A stretch of 64,000 nucleotides of DNA from Halanaerobium kushneri (lineage in GTDB: Bacteria; Bacillota; Halanaerobiia; Halanaerobiales; Halanaerobiaceae), in assembly GCF_900156285.1 (NCBI RefSeq), contig NZ_FTNC01000012.1, positions 17,689 to 81,688 of the forward strand. The letters run 5' to 3'. Shown one piece after another: positions 26,987 through 36,109 of this stretch (the stretch's first letter is position 1; each line of letters opens with the position of its first letter). The position numbers and the translations under genes are program-made. The notes under the pieces were generated by a model, which was not told where the DNA came from, did no database searches, and saw only the letters and a list, made by a program, of their open reading frames with translations.

Positions 26987-27017
26987 TTTAAATCCTGGGA
27001 AGAGACATCTCTACAGT

Positions 27018-27488
27018 TTATTTTAACATACCCCGATAAATACTCTTTCCACTACCTTTAATAACCTGAGCCGAACATGTTTTTTGGTAATAATCTACTG
27101 GTCCGGCATCTCCAATCACTGCATAGGCATAGCCATCTTCTTTTAAGGCTTCCATAGATTTCAATAAAAGTGAAGTTCCAATTCCTTTTTTACGGGCTTT
27201 TTCGCCAACTCCTGTTGGACCAAAAAAACCTTTTGCACTGGTGTCGTAACAGGCAAATCCGAGAAGCTCCCCTTCTTTAACCGCAATAAATATTTTTGCA
27301 GGACTGGCTGACATTGCAATATCAGCCTCAGAAACCCAAGTCTCTGAAAAGTTTTCTCTAATCCAGCTTAAAATATAGTTTTTTTCAGGTGGAATGGCTC
27401 TTCTTATTACAACCTCATCATCTTTTAAAGATTTTAGCGGATTTTCTAAAGCTTCTAAATCATATAATTTAACCAACATATCTGACAT
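27018..27488 (-). CDS. GNAT family N-acetyltransferase
   Basis: A 156-residue GNAT protein with the acetyl-CoA loop VGEKARKKGIGTSLLLKSM near residues 105-120 and a C-terminal YYQKTCSAQVIKGSG segment. Substrate unknown. It begins 14 bp after the ilvB stop with AGGAGG 10 nt before the ATG, so it probably shares the T-box-controlled transcript and may have a link to branched-chain amino acid physiology; that link is inference from position only. Confidence 0.83.
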   Translation of the reverse strand: MSDMLVKLYDLEALENPLKSLKDDEVVIRRAIPPEKNYILSWIRENFSETWVSEADIAMSASPAKIFIAVKEGELLGFACYDTSAKGFFGPTGVGEKARKKGIGTSLLLKSMEALKEDGYAYAVIGDAGPVDYYQKTCSAQVIKGSGKSIYRGMLK

Positions 27489-27502
27489 AAAAATTTATCC
27501 TC

Positions 27503-29260
27503 CTATTTGTTGTTATTATCTTTGCGCAAAATCATTTCTTCAAGACTACCACCGGCCGAAACCATGGGAAAGACATTCTCCTCTTCCTCAATCATAAAGT
27601 TGAGAATATAACTCTCATTTGCCTTAATGGCATTTTTTAATGCATTTTTAATTTGACTGCGTTCAGTTACTGTTTCTCCTTTAATTCCATATCCTTTTGC
27701 TACCTGAATAAAATCTGGTATCATTTCCGGACAATCCTGACCAGGAGCAGAACAATGGGGTGGACAGTTCTCCTGACGTCGGAGACAGGTTGCAGAATAT
27801 CGCTTATCGTAAAATAATTCCTGCCACTGACGCACCATTCCCAGATACTGATTATTAAAAAGTATAATTTTAACTGCTACTCTATTTTTAGCAGCAGTTG
27901 CCAGTTCCTGAATATTCATCTGAAAACTGCCATCACCAACCAGGGCAAAAACATCCCGATCGGGATTGGCCAGTTTGGCACCGATTGCTGCCGGAAAACC
28001 ATATCCCATTGTTCCCAGACCTCCAGAACTAATAAAAGTTCTGGGTTTAGAATATTTATAATATTGAGCAGCCCACATCTGATGTTGGCCTACTCCCGCC
28101 GTTATAATAGCATTTCCCTCTGTTAGCTGATATAAAGTTTCTATTATCTCTGAGGGAAGTAATTTCTCTGCCTTTTTTGGATCAGCCGGCTGATCAATTT
28201 TTCTCCATTCTTCAATTTCTTTAAGCCATCCCGGTCTTTTTACTTCCCTGATCCGGGGGAGAAGTTCTTCCAATGCCATTTTAACATCAGCTGTAATTGG
28301 AACTTTAGTTTTAACAATTTTAGCAATTTCTGCTGGATCAATATCAATATGAATAACATCTGCATTAACGGCAAAATCTTCTAATTTGCCAGTTACCCGA
28401 TCATCAAAACGGGCACCTAAAGCAATTATCAAATCTGAATTTGAAATTGCCAGATTAGCTTCAGTCGTTCCATGCATCCCAAGCATTCCCAGAGAAAGAT
28501 ATGAATTTTCATCAAAAATACCAATTCCATTTAAGGTTGTTGTGACAGGAATTTCTGCTCTCTGAGCCAGCTCTTTAATCTCTTGATCAGCACCAGAAAT
28601 TATACTACCTCCTCCAGCATAAATTACTGGCTTAACCGCTTGATTAATTAATTCGGCTGCTCTTTTTAACTGCAGTTTATTGGCCCGATAAGTTGGGCTG
28701 TATCCGGGTAAATCAACCTGGGCAGGATAGTTAAATTTCGCTTTAGCTTTTAAAATATTTGAAGGTATATCGACCAGAACCGGACCCGGCCTTCCTGTTG
28801 AAGCAATATGAAAAGCTTCTTTTATTACTCGCGCCAGATCCTCTACATCATTGACAATATAATTATTTTTAGTAATTGGCATCGTAATACCCTTTATATC
28901 AGCCTCTTGAAAACCATCTGTACCAATCATGGTATTTGGAACCTGCCCTGTAAAAGCTACCAGAGGAACCGAATCCATATTAGCTGTAGCCAGCGCAGTT
29001 ACCATATTGGCTGCTCCAGGTCCTGAGGTTGCTATACAAACACCAGTTTTCCCACTCGAACGGGCATAGCCATCCGCTGCATGTACTCCTCCCTGCTCGT
29101 GATGGGGCATAATATGCCTAATTTTTGAATCGTAGAGTTTATCATATATATCAATTACTTTAGCACCAATATAACCAAATACTGTATCTACACCCTCTGC
29201 TTCCAGTGACTTTACAAAGATTTCTGCTCCTGTTATCCTATCATTTTCCTTAATGCTCAT
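27503..29260 (-). CDS. ilvB: Acetolactate synthase large subunit
   Basis: A 585-residue ThDP enzyme, catalysing the first common step of valine, leucine and isoleucine synthesis. The activating Glu is in HHEQGGVHAADGY, the FAD region includes ARFDDRVTG, and the ThDP/Mg motif is GDGSFQMNIQEL through FNNQYLGM. A cysteine-rich CPPHCSAPGQDCP insertion near residue 515 is present. I start at ATG 29260, 8 nt after AGAGGAG; the upstream GTG would abut that site. No regulatory subunit gene (ilvN/ilvH) lies next to it. A consensus promoter and a T-box leader precede it. Confidence 0.93.
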   Translation of the reverse strand: MSIKENDRITGAEIFVKSLEAEGVDTVFGYIGAKVIDIYDKLYDSKIRHIMPHHEQGGVHAADGYARSSGKTGVCIATSGPGAANMVTALATANMDSVPLVAFTGQVPNTMIGTDGFQEADIKGITMPITKNNYIVNDVEDLARVIKEAFHIASTGRPGPVLVDIPSNILKAKAKFNYPAQVDLPGYSPTYRANKLQLKRAAELINQAVKPVIYAGGGSIISGADQEIKELAQRAEIPVTTTLNGIGIFDENSYLSLGMLGMHGTTEANLAISNSDLIIALGARFDDRVTGKLEDFAVNADVIHIDIDPAEIAKIVKTKVPITADVKMALEELLPRIREVKRPGWLKEIEEWRKIDQPADPKKAEKLLPSEIIETLYQLTEGNAIITAGVGQHQMWAAQYYKYSKPRTFISSGGLGTMGYGFPAAIGAKLANPDRDVFALVGDGSFQMNIQELATAAKNRVAVKIILFNNQYLGMVRQWQELFYDKRYSATCLRRQENCPPHCSAPGQDCPEMIPDFIQVAKGYGIKGETVTERSQIKNALKNAIKANESYILNFMIEEEENVFPMVSAGGSLEEMILRKDNNNK

Positions 29261-29324
29261 ACTGCTCACTCCTCTTTGAAATACAAAATTATAAAATAAA
29301 TGTTATAAAAAATAATCTAATAAA

Positions 29325-29376
29325 GAAAAAACTCTCATCTCAACTAATAGCTAAACTATTAATCGGGACGAGAGTT
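29325..29376 (-). terminator. T-box leader terminator
   Basis: AACTCTC pairs with GAGAGTT over a long AT-rich inner stem (TTAATAG/CTATTAG-like), then six T residues on the minus strand. It ends the leader unless the antiterminator forms. Confidence 0.85.
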
Positions 29377-29637
29377 CTCTCACGCGGTACCACCCAACTT
29401 GCTGTTTAAACAGCCTCTCAAAGTACTGAACCAAAATTAGATATAATTAATTATCAATACCTCTGCACTAGATAACGGGTGCAAAACAAACTGGATTCCG
29501 GCAGTTCCTACTTTATTCAAAACTACAGTTCAAAGGCTACAAAAATAATTTTTCTGGGACTCGGCTCTCAGCTAATCCGATTCTCTGTAACCAGTCAAAA
29601 TTATTTTCCTCCCTCTCACAACTTTTAAATTATTTAT
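29328..29637 (-). ncRNA. T-box riboswitch upstream of ilvB
   Basis: The minus strand carries the T-box sequence GGGTGGTACCGCG (around 29383-29396), the CCGTTATC stem III motif, and a stem I with GACTGG/CCAGT at its base and an AGAGA motif. Terminator and antiterminator overlap as in standard T-box leaders. It should sense an uncharged branched-chain tRNA. I could not place the specifier codon with certainty (a candidate region is around 29500-29525), so Leu, Ile or Val remains open. Confidence 0.92.
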
Positions 29638-29644
29638 TTTGTAT

Positions 29645-29673
29645 ATTATACATTAATGTTAGAAAATTGTCAA
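29645..29673 (-). promoter_or_regulatory. Consensus sigma-A promoter of ilvB
   Basis: TTGACA, 17-bp spacer, TATAAT on the minus strand, placing the transcript start about 8 bp before the T-box leader. Confidence 0.85.
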
Positions 29674-29797
29674 GAATCAGTCGCAAGAATATTATATCTG
29701 TATACAGGTATTTAAAATACGACTTAAAGTAATTATTTTTTTAACAAAGACTGTTATGTCGGCTCTGACGTGCTTTATTTTGCTAATTTCGGTTCTA

Positions 29798-29826
29798 TTG
29801 ACGAATTATTAAAAAGGCACTATACT
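29798..29826 (+). promoter_or_regulatory. Predicted promoter of glnA
   Basis: TTGACG, 17-bp spacer, TATACT, about 45 bp before the glnA start. Confidence 0.75.
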
Positions 29827-29870
29827 GAAATCAGAAGTTAAAAAACGAAAATTTTAGGAGAGTGATTATA

Positions 29871-31205
29871 ATGTCAAAGTACAGCAAAGAAGATATTTTA
29901 AAAATGGCAGAGGAAAAAAATGTTAAGTTTATTAGAATGCAGTTTACTGATATTCTGGGAATAGTAAAAAATGTTGCAATAACAGCCAAACAGCTGGAAG
30001 ATGCTCTGGATAACAAAATTATGTTTGATGGTTCTTCCATTGATGGTTTTACCAGAATTCAGGAATCTGATATGTATTTAAGACCTGATTATGATACCTT
30101 TACTATTTTTCCCTGGCGTCCTGAAGAAGGTGGAGCTGTTGCACGTTTAATCTGTGATGTTTATACTCCTGATGGCAAACCTTTTTCTGGTGGTCCCCGT
30201 AATGTTTTAAAAGAAGCTTTAAAAGAAGCTGACGAAATGGGTTTTGATATGAATGTTGGCCCCGAACCTGAATTTTTCTTATTTCAGTTAGACGAAAATG
30301 GAGATGCAACTACTAAAACTCATGATGACGGTGGTTATTTTGATCTAGGACCAATTGATAAGGGTATCAACGCCCGCCGCAGTATTGTTTTAGCTCTGGA
30401 AGAAATGGGTTTTGAAGTTGAGGCCTCACATCATGAGGTAGCTCCCGGCCAGCATGAAATTGACTTTAAATATGCTCCAGCTCTTAAAACAGCTGATAAT
30501 ATTGCAACATTTAAATTTGTAACAAAAGCAATTGCCCATGAACACGGTTTACATGCAACCTTTATGCCCAAACCTATTTTTGGAGAAAATGGTTCAGGAA
30601 TGCATGTTCATCAGTCATTATTTAAAGATGGAGAAAACGCATTTTATGATGAAGATGATCGACTTGGTCTAAGTAAAACTGGTTATCACTATATAGGTGG
30701 CTTACTAAAACATGCTAAAGCAATGGCTGCAATTACCAATCCTTCTATAAATTCTTATAAGCGTTTAGTTCCGGGATATGAAGCTCCTGTTTATCTTTCC
30801 TGGTCAAGTGCTAACAGAAGTGCTTTAATTAGAATACCTGCAGCTCGTGGTAATGGAACCAGGGTAGAATTAAGAAATCCTGACCCAACTGCCAATCCTT
30901 ACCTGGCAATTGCAGTTATGTTAAAAGCAGGTCTTGACGGAATTAAAAATGAAATTGAACCTCCAAAAGAAGTATTGGAAAATATTTATGAAATGTCATT
31001 AGAGCGAAAAAATGAACTAGGTATTGAAAGTTTACCTGGCAATATTAATGACGCTGTGAAACTTTTACTAAAAGATGAAGTTATTAAGAGTGCACTGGGC
31101 GAACATGTGATGGAGCATTTTGTAGCAGCTAAAAAAGTAGAATGGGATGAATATAGAACCCAGGTCAGCCAGTGGGAACTGGATAGTTATCTAACTAAAT
31201 TTTAA
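29871..31205 (+). CDS. glnA: Glutamine synthetase type I
   Basis: A 444-residue GS-I enzyme making glutamine from glutamate and ammonia. Visible signatures are FDGSSIDGF, the metal loop [22 protein letters not shown], the ATP loop around [16 protein letters not shown] and [11 protein letters not shown]. Length fits the Firmicutes GS-I-alpha group, which is feedback-inhibited and not adenylylated. ATG 29871 follows AGGAG by 10 nt; the GTG nine bases earlier abuts that site. With amtB and the PII gene downstream, it forms a nitrogen-assimilation neighbourhood. Confidence 0.96.
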   Translation: MSKYSKEDILKMAEEKNVKFIRMQFTDILGIVKNVAITAKQLEDALDNKIMFDGSSIDGFTRIQESDMYLRPDYDTFTIFPWRPEEGGAVARLICDVYTPDGKPFSGGPRNVLKEALKEADEMGFDMNVGPEPEFFLFQLDENGDATTKTHDDGGYFDLGPIDKGINARRSIVLALEEMGFEVEASHHEVAPGQHEIDFKYAPALKTADNIATFKFVTKAIAHEHGLHATFMPKPIFGENGSGMHVHQSLFKDGENAFYDEDDRLGLSKTGYHYIGGLLKHAKAMAAITNPSINSYKRLVPGYEAPVYLSWSSANRSALIRIPAARGNGTRVELRNPDPTANPYLAIAVMLKAGLDGIKNEIEPPKEVLENIYEMSLERKNELGIESLPGNINDAVKLLLKDEVIKSALGEHVMEHFVAAKKVEWDEYRTQVSQWELDSYLTKF

Positions 31206-31348
31206 TTAACGCCAGACTAAATTAAAATTAGAATATTAAAGATTTGTTTTACTGAAAAATGAAATAGAGAATAGAGTATCGGAGTAATGAAATTTCTACT
31301 TTTTAAAGAGTATGAAACAAGAACTAATAACTCCCCTATAATTAATGG

Positions 31349-31385
31349 CCTCCCAGTTGAATATTTCCTGGGAGGTTAATGCTTT
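31349..31385 (+). terminator. Probable glnA terminator
   Basis: CCTCCCAG and CTGGGAGG arms, followed by a TTAATGCTTTT tail, between glnA and nadE. Confidence 0.65.
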
Positions 31386-31448
31386 TAGATATTTATTCTC
31401 AATTTACATGTTGATAATTAATTAAATTCTTAAAATGAGGTGTTAAAA

Positions 31449-32234
31449 TTGTTAGATAGAGATTATAAAGAAATAGAAAATAATTTAGTTGAATGGATCC
31501 AGGAAAAAGTTAATAAAGCCGGCTGTCAGGGAGCAGTAATTGGTCTATCCGGAGGAATTGATTCCTCAGTTACCTCTCTCCTCTGCCAAAAGGCTTTTCC
31601 GAATAATACCCTGGGATTAATTATGCCCTGCCAGAGTAGTCCAGAGGATCGTATTGATGCAATTAAACATGCTGAAAAATTTAATATAAAATATAAAGAA
31701 ATAAATCTAAGTCAACCATATCAGCAATTTTTAGAAACTATAAATAATAGTGATTCAGAAATTAATTTAGAAAAAGCAATTAATGGTCAGCGGCAGCTGC
31801 AGGATGCCCAAGAAAATTTTAAGCTAGCTCTGGCAAATATGAAACCCCGACTTAGAATGACTCTACTTTATTTCTATGCTAATTTAAATAATTATCTAGT
31901 TGTAGGGACTGACAATCGCAGTGAACTCAAACTTGGCTATTTTACAAAATTTGGTGATGGCGGTATAGATATCGCACCCTTAGGCAATTTAGTTAAACTT
32001 GAGGTTCGTGGATTGGCTCGAGAGATGGGAATTGACCAGAAAATAATTACCAAGGCACCTTCGGCAGGTCTCTGGGATGGACAGAGTGATGAAGATGAAA
32101 TTGGCTTAAGCTATAGAGAAATTGACTACTATATTGTAGACGGAGAAGCCGAAGCAGAAACAGCCGCCAGGATAGAACAAATTTCTTCCGCTAACAGCCA
32201 TAAATTAGAGCTGCCTGCAATACCAGATTTTTAA
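31449..32234 (+). CDS. nadE: Ammonia-dependent NAD synthetase
   Basis: A 261-residue NAD synthetase without an N-terminal glutaminase domain, so it uses ammonia to amidate deamido-NAD. The PP-loop is GLSGGIDSSVTSLL; TDNRSELKLGYFTKFGDGG and the KAPSAGLWDGQSDEDEIG segment complete the NaAD and ATP sites. A TTG at 31449 is chosen because GAGGTG lies 6 nt upstream; a GTG at 31440 would be part of that site. Its need for free ammonia fits the surrounding glnA and amtB genes. Confidence 0.93.
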   Translation: MLDRDYKEIENNLVEWIQEKVNKAGCQGAVIGLSGGIDSSVTSLLCQKAFPNNTLGLIMPCQSSPEDRIDAIKHAEKFNIKYKEINLSQPYQQFLETINNSDSEINLEKAINGQRQLQDAQENFKLALANMKPRLRMTLLYFYANLNNYLVVGTDNRSELKLGYFTKFGDGGIDIAPLGNLVKLEVRGLAREMGIDQKIITKAPSAGLWDGQSDEDEIGLSYREIDYYIVDGEAEAETAARIEQISSANSHKLELPAIPDF

Positions 32235-32272
32235 TTGAATTACTGTATACTGTTATATAAACCTGAGATCAC

Positions 32273-32301
32273 TTGCTTTTTATGTTAGTTATATATATAA
32301 T
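32273..32301 (+). promoter_or_regulatory. Predicted promoter of amtB-glnK
   Basis: TTGCTT, 17-bp spacer, TATAAT, about 40 bp before the amtB start. Confidence 0.7.
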
Positions 32302-32344
32302 CTACTCATAGTTAACATATACCTAACACGAGGAGGAAATTATT

Positions 32345-33685
32345 ATGAGTAGTAGAGTAATGAGTAATGATATTTTTAGGGTGATTATGACGGCATTAAT
32401 GATGGTAATACTATTTAGTGGGCTGGCTTTTGCCCAGGGAGATCAGGCAGCTGCCAACTCAGTTGCAATTGATACTATCTGGACTTTAATCGCGGCGTTT
32501 TTAGTTTTCTTTATGCAGGCTGGATTCGCTATGGTTGAGGCCGGTTTTACCCGAGCTAAAAATGCAGGTAATATAATTATGAAAAATATGATGGACTTTG
32601 CTTCCGGTTCTTTAGTTTACTGGGCAGTAGGATTCGCCTTTATGTTTGGAGCTGGAAATGGATTTATTGGCAATACAGGTTATTTTCTTCAGGACACATT
32701 TGCAAATTTAGGACTTGACATCCCGATTGCAGCTTTCTTCATTTTCCAGACTGTTTTTGCTGCAACTGCAGCAACTATTGTTTCAGGTGCAATGGCTGAA
32801 AGAACTAACTTTTCTGGCTACTTAGCTTACAGTGTTGTGATTACTGCATTTATTTATCCTGTTGTAGGACACTGGATCTGGGGTGGCGGCTGGTTAGCAG
32901 AAATGGGCCTTGTTGATTTCGCCGGTTCTACTGTTGTTCATTCAGTTGGTGGCTGGGCTGCTTTAGCGGGAGCAATTGTTCTGGGACCCAGAATTGGTAA
33001 GTATAATAAAGATGGTAGCGCGAATGCTCTTCCAGGACACAACCTTTTAATGGCTGCTCTGGGTGTCTTTATTCTCTGGTTTGGCTGGTTTGGATTTAAT
33101 CCTGGTTCTACTGTAGCTGGTACCGATTTGTCCATCGCCTCAATTGCAGTAACAACTAATCTGGCGGCTGCTGCAGGTGCAGTTATGGCAATGATAGTCA
33201 GCTGGATTAAATATGGCAAAGCTGATGTTAGTATGACTCTAAATGGCGCTTTAGCTGGTCTGGTGGGTATTACAGCCGGTACTGCAGCTGTTGGAAACCT
33301 ATCCGCTATTATCATTGGAGGAATTGCTGGTATTATCGTTATTTACTCGGTTGAGTTTTTTGATAAATTACAGATTGATGATCCTGTTGGAGCTGTTTCT
33401 GTCCACGGTGTCTGTGGGGCTTTTGGAACAATCGCAGTTGGGTTTTTTGCTACAGAAGGCGGACTCTTATTTGGAGGCGGATTTGATTTATTAATTACCC
33501 AGATTATTGGTGTTGGCGCTGTTTTCTTCTGGGCCTTTGGACTGGGATTTGTACTTTTTAAAGTAATTGATTCAGTTATCGGACTGAGAGTATCCGAAGA
33601 AGATGAGATCGAAGGTCTTGATTATTCAGAACATGGTGCAGAATCGTATCCGGACTTTATGGTTAATATTAAAGCTCAAAATTAA
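32345..33685 (+). CDS. amtB: Ammonium transporter Amt
   Basis: A 446-residue Amt/Mep channel. A cleavable signal-like segment (MMVILFSGLAFAQG) is followed by about eleven transmembrane helices. Family marks include AGFAMVEAGFTRAKN near residue 60 and the pore twin histidines in TVVHSVGGW and AVSVHGVCGAFGT. It brings in ammonium when it is scarce. The PII-protein gene starts 14 bp downstream, the usual amtB-glnK pairing in which PII plugs the channel. GAGGAGG precedes the ATG. Confidence 0.96.
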   Translation: MSSRVMSNDIFRVIMTALMMVILFSGLAFAQGDQAAANSVAIDTIWTLIAAFLVFFMQAGFAMVEAGFTRAKNAGNIIMKNMMDFASGSLVYWAVGFAFMFGAGNGFIGNTGYFLQDTFANLGLDIPIAAFFIFQTVFAATAATIVSGAMAERTNFSGYLAYSVVITAFIYPVVGHWIWGGGWLAEMGLVDFAGSTVVHSVGGWAALAGAIVLGPRIGKYNKDGSANALPGHNLLMAALGVFILWFGWFGFNPGSTVAGTDLSIASIAVTTNLAAAAGAVMAMIVSWIKYGKADVSMTLNGALAGLVGITAGTAAVGNLSAIIIGGIAGIIVIYSVEFFDKLQIDDPVGAVSVHGVCGAFGTIAVGFFATEGGLLFGGGFDLLITQIIGVGAVFFWAFGLGFVLFKVIDSVIGLRVSEEDEIEGLDYSEHGAESYPDFMVNIKAQN

Positions 33686-33699
33686 AGGAGGAAGCTAAA

Positions 33700-34038
33700 A
33701 TGAAACGAATCGAAGCGATTATTAGACCTGATAAAACAGATCGATTAATTGACAGACTTGAGGAAATAGGAATTAGTGGTTTAAACATTACTGAAATTAA
33801 AGGTTATGGAGCTCAAAAAGGACATTCCGAAACCTACCGGGGTGTAACTTACCGAATTAGACTCCGTAAAAAAATAAAGGTAGAAATAATTGTTGAATAT
33901 ACAGATGTAGATAGAATTGTTGAAGCGATTAAAGAAGCTGTACAAACCGGGGAAGTTGGAGATGGAAAAATCTTTATTTCTGATATCGAAAACGTAATTA
34001 GAATTAGAACCGGCGAAGAAGGTGCAGTAGCTCTTTAA
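33700..34038 (+). CDS. glnK: PII nitrogen regulatory protein
   Basis: A 112-residue PII trimer protein. Q39 (GYGAQKG) and the T-loop Tyr51 (ETYRGVTY) used for 2-oxoglutarate sensing and modification are kept, with the ATP-binding GDGKIFI and RIRTGEEG segments near the end. Adjacent amtB suggests GlnK function: blocking the ammonium channel when nitrogen is sufficient and perhaps controlling GlnA. No uridylyltransferase gene is visible, so modification cannot be assumed. glnB versus glnK naming is by context. Confidence 0.94.
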   Translation: MKRIEAIIRPDKTDRLIDRLEEIGISGLNITEIKGYGAQKGHSETYRGVTYRIRLRKKIKVEIIVEYTDVDRIVEAIKEAVQTGEVGDGKIFISDIENVIRIRTGEEGAVAL

Positions 34039-34090
34039 TTAAATTTGATAATATTATTAAACTATCACATAAATAATATTATACTACAAG

Positions 34091-34137
34091 AAAAACCTGT
34101 CCGATTGATTTTCCTTCTCTCGGCAGGTTTTTCTTCA
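34091..34137. terminator. Bidirectional intrinsic terminator
   Basis: AAAAACCTG-CCG and CGG-CAGGTTTTT arms between the convergent glnK and GGDEF/HD-GYP genes; T-tracts on both strands. Confidence 0.85.
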
Positions 34138-34152
34138 TTTATTATAAAAATT

Positions 34153-36051
34153 TTACTCTGACATAAGTTCAATAAATTGCTCTGCCAGTTCCGGATCAAA
34201 CTGGCTTCCGGCTTTATTCTGAATTTCTCTCAGAGCTTCTTTTTTAGAAACTGATTCTTTGTATACCTGATCAGTAGTCATTACATCATAGGCATCAACA
34301 ATTGCTATGATTCTAGCAAGTAGGGGAATCTCTTTTCCTTTGAGACCGCGCGGGTAACCACTTCCATCCCAATTTTCGTGATGAGATAAAACCTCTTCGG
34401 AAATATGAGAAAATTCCTCAGTTGCATTTAAAACCCGATGGCCGACTGCTGGATGGGTCTGAATTTCCTTCCATTCAGCTGCTGTCAACTGATCTTTTTT
34501 ATTTAATATTTTTTCTGGAATTACCGTCTTTCCTATATCATGTAATTTAGCAATAAGAGTTAACTTATTAATTTCAGTCTGACTCAAAGCAATTTTTTGA
34601 GCAAGTTTACAGGCTAGATCAGCCATTCTATTAGAATGACTGGAAGTTTCCTGACTTTTTTCGCTTAAAGTTTTTAAAAGGGTGTTTAAAATATTACTTT
34701 TAATACTTCTGCTCTCTGTCAGTTTATTTTTATACATCTGAGATTCAGCGTCAGTTAAAATTTCAAAAATATCCTCAAAATAATGCTTTTTTACCCCATA
34801 ACCAAGAGCTGCAGAAAGTGGTAGTCTGCTGCCATCCTCAAATTCTAAAAATGTATTGGCAATTTTTTTATTAATCCGGGCTACTATATTTTTTGCTGCT
34901 TCTCCGTCAGTTTGAGGTAGCAGAATAACAAATTCATCTCCACCCCAGCGGGCAATCAAATCATTATCACGACAGCTATCTTTTAAAATGGCAGCCATTT
35001 TTTTTAGTAATCTGTCTCCCTCATTATGACCATATGTATCATTAACCAGTTTTAATCCATTTAAATCTGCCATAATCAATGAAACTGGATATTTGTTTTT
35101 CTGATTCAGATCCTGGATTTTATTTTCAAGATAGGAACGATTATAAAGATCTGTAAGACTATCATGATAACTTGCATATTTAATTTTTTCTGCATTTTGA
35201 ATTTTATCAGTAATGTCACTCTGAATTGAAATAATTCCTTCTTCATTGTTGGGCAATGTTATTTTTCTTTCCTGAAGCCTGATAAATCTTTCTTCTCCTC
35301 TGCGGTTAGCTGAGGGAAGTTCATGAATCATCAGCTCCCCATTCAGAATTTTTTTAATATTTTCTCTAGCTATATGCTCCTGCTCTTCCGGAACTACAGT
35401 TTCAAAGACTGTGCTTTTTAAAAGTTCTTCTCTTGCATAGCCACTAATTTTCTCCATTGCCTTATTAACCTTTAAAATTTTCCCATTTTGATCTTCAATC
35501 ATAACTCCCACAGGTAAATTATCAATTAATTCTGCATAATATTTTCTAAGACTAATATTTAAATGATTTTGATATATTATCTCCAGATCACTTTCAATCA
35601 AATTTTTTATAAACCCAAGCTGTTTTTTTACTAAATCAGCAAAAAATAGCTGCTGATTTGCGTGGAGACAAACTGTACCATAAATCTCGCCCGTGGGCCA
35701 TAAAATCGGATAACCCAGATAAGCAATTAAACCCTTTTCCAGATAAATTGAATTCTGCCATTTTTTTATACTGGCTGCATTGTTGATTTCGAGAGCTGTT
35801 TTCTTATCAATAACCTGATTACAATAAAGCTGTTCAACTTTAAAACGATCACCCTCAGAAAAAATATTATCTGGATTGGAACTTCCTTTTTCTATTCGCA
35901 AATATGGTTCCTGATAGCTGGTAATCAGTGCGTCCTGAGCTTCTGAAAAATCCATCAATAAATCCAACAACTGCTGCCACTGCTGCATAACAGTTTCAGC
36001 AATCTTAATATTATCAACCTTAATTTTTATTTTATCTAAAATATCCTCCAT
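34153..36051 (-). CDS. GAF-PAS-GGDEF-HD-GYP signalling protein
   Basis: A 632-residue cytoplasmic protein. An N-terminal GAF-like region (residues 20-170), a PAS domain with its PAC tail (about 175-295), a GGDEF domain with intact ARWGGDEFVILLPQ, and a C-terminal HD-GYP domain with LHDIGKTVIP, HHENWDGSGYPRGLKG and DAYDVMTTDQ. Cyclase and phosphodiesterase parts both look catalytically complete, so the protein may both make and destroy c-di-GMP according to a ligand or redox signal. No transmembrane segments. The controlled process is unknown. Confidence 0.92.
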   Translation of the reverse strand: MEDILDKIKIKVDNIKIAETVMQQWQQLLDLLMDFSEAQDALITSYQEPYLRIEKGSSNPDNIFSEGDRFKVEQLYCNQVIDKKTALEINNAASIKKWQNSIYLEKGLIAYLGYPILWPTGEIYGTVCLHANQQLFFADLVKKQLGFIKNLIESDLEIIYQNHLNISLRKYYAELIDNLPVGVMIEDQNGKILKVNKAMEKISGYAREELLKSTVFETVVPEEQEHIARENIKKILNGELMIHELPSANRRGEERFIRLQERKITLPNNEEGIISIQSDITDKIQNAEKIKYASYHDSLTDLYNRSYLENKIQDLNQKNKYPVSLIMADLNGLKLVNDTYGHNEGDRLLKKMAAILKDSCRDNDLIARWGGDEFVILLPQTDGEAAKNIVARINKKIANTFLEFEDGSRLPLSAALGYGVKKHYFEDIFEILTDAESQMYKNKLTESRSIKSNILNTLLKTLSEKSQETSSHSNRMADLACKLAQKIALSQTEINKLTLIAKLHDIGKTVIPEKILNKKDQLTAAEWKEIQTHPAVGHRVLNATEEFSHISEEVLSHHENWDGSGYPRGLKGKEIPLLARIIAIVDAYDVMTTDQVYKESVSKKEALREIQNKAGSQFDPELAEQFIELMSE

Positions 36052-36109
36052 TATCCCTACCTCACATTTTAAAATTCGGTTCCCATTCCGACATAATGCT
36101 CAGTTTAAT

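Noticed and set aside
29755..29790. Possible GlnR/NtrC-type operator upstream of glnA (GTCGGCTCTGAC)
   Set aside because: The inverted repeat is only three bases per arm and does not match a known operator.
29862..29870. Shared GGAG/GTGATTATAATG leader before glnA and phosphohexomutase as a regulatory motif
   Set aside because: The identity is short and explained by ribosome-site and start-codon constraints in AT-rich DNA.
32938..33315. Open frame antisense to amtB
   Set aside because: Composition mirrors the amtB codons; no start signals or recognisable product.
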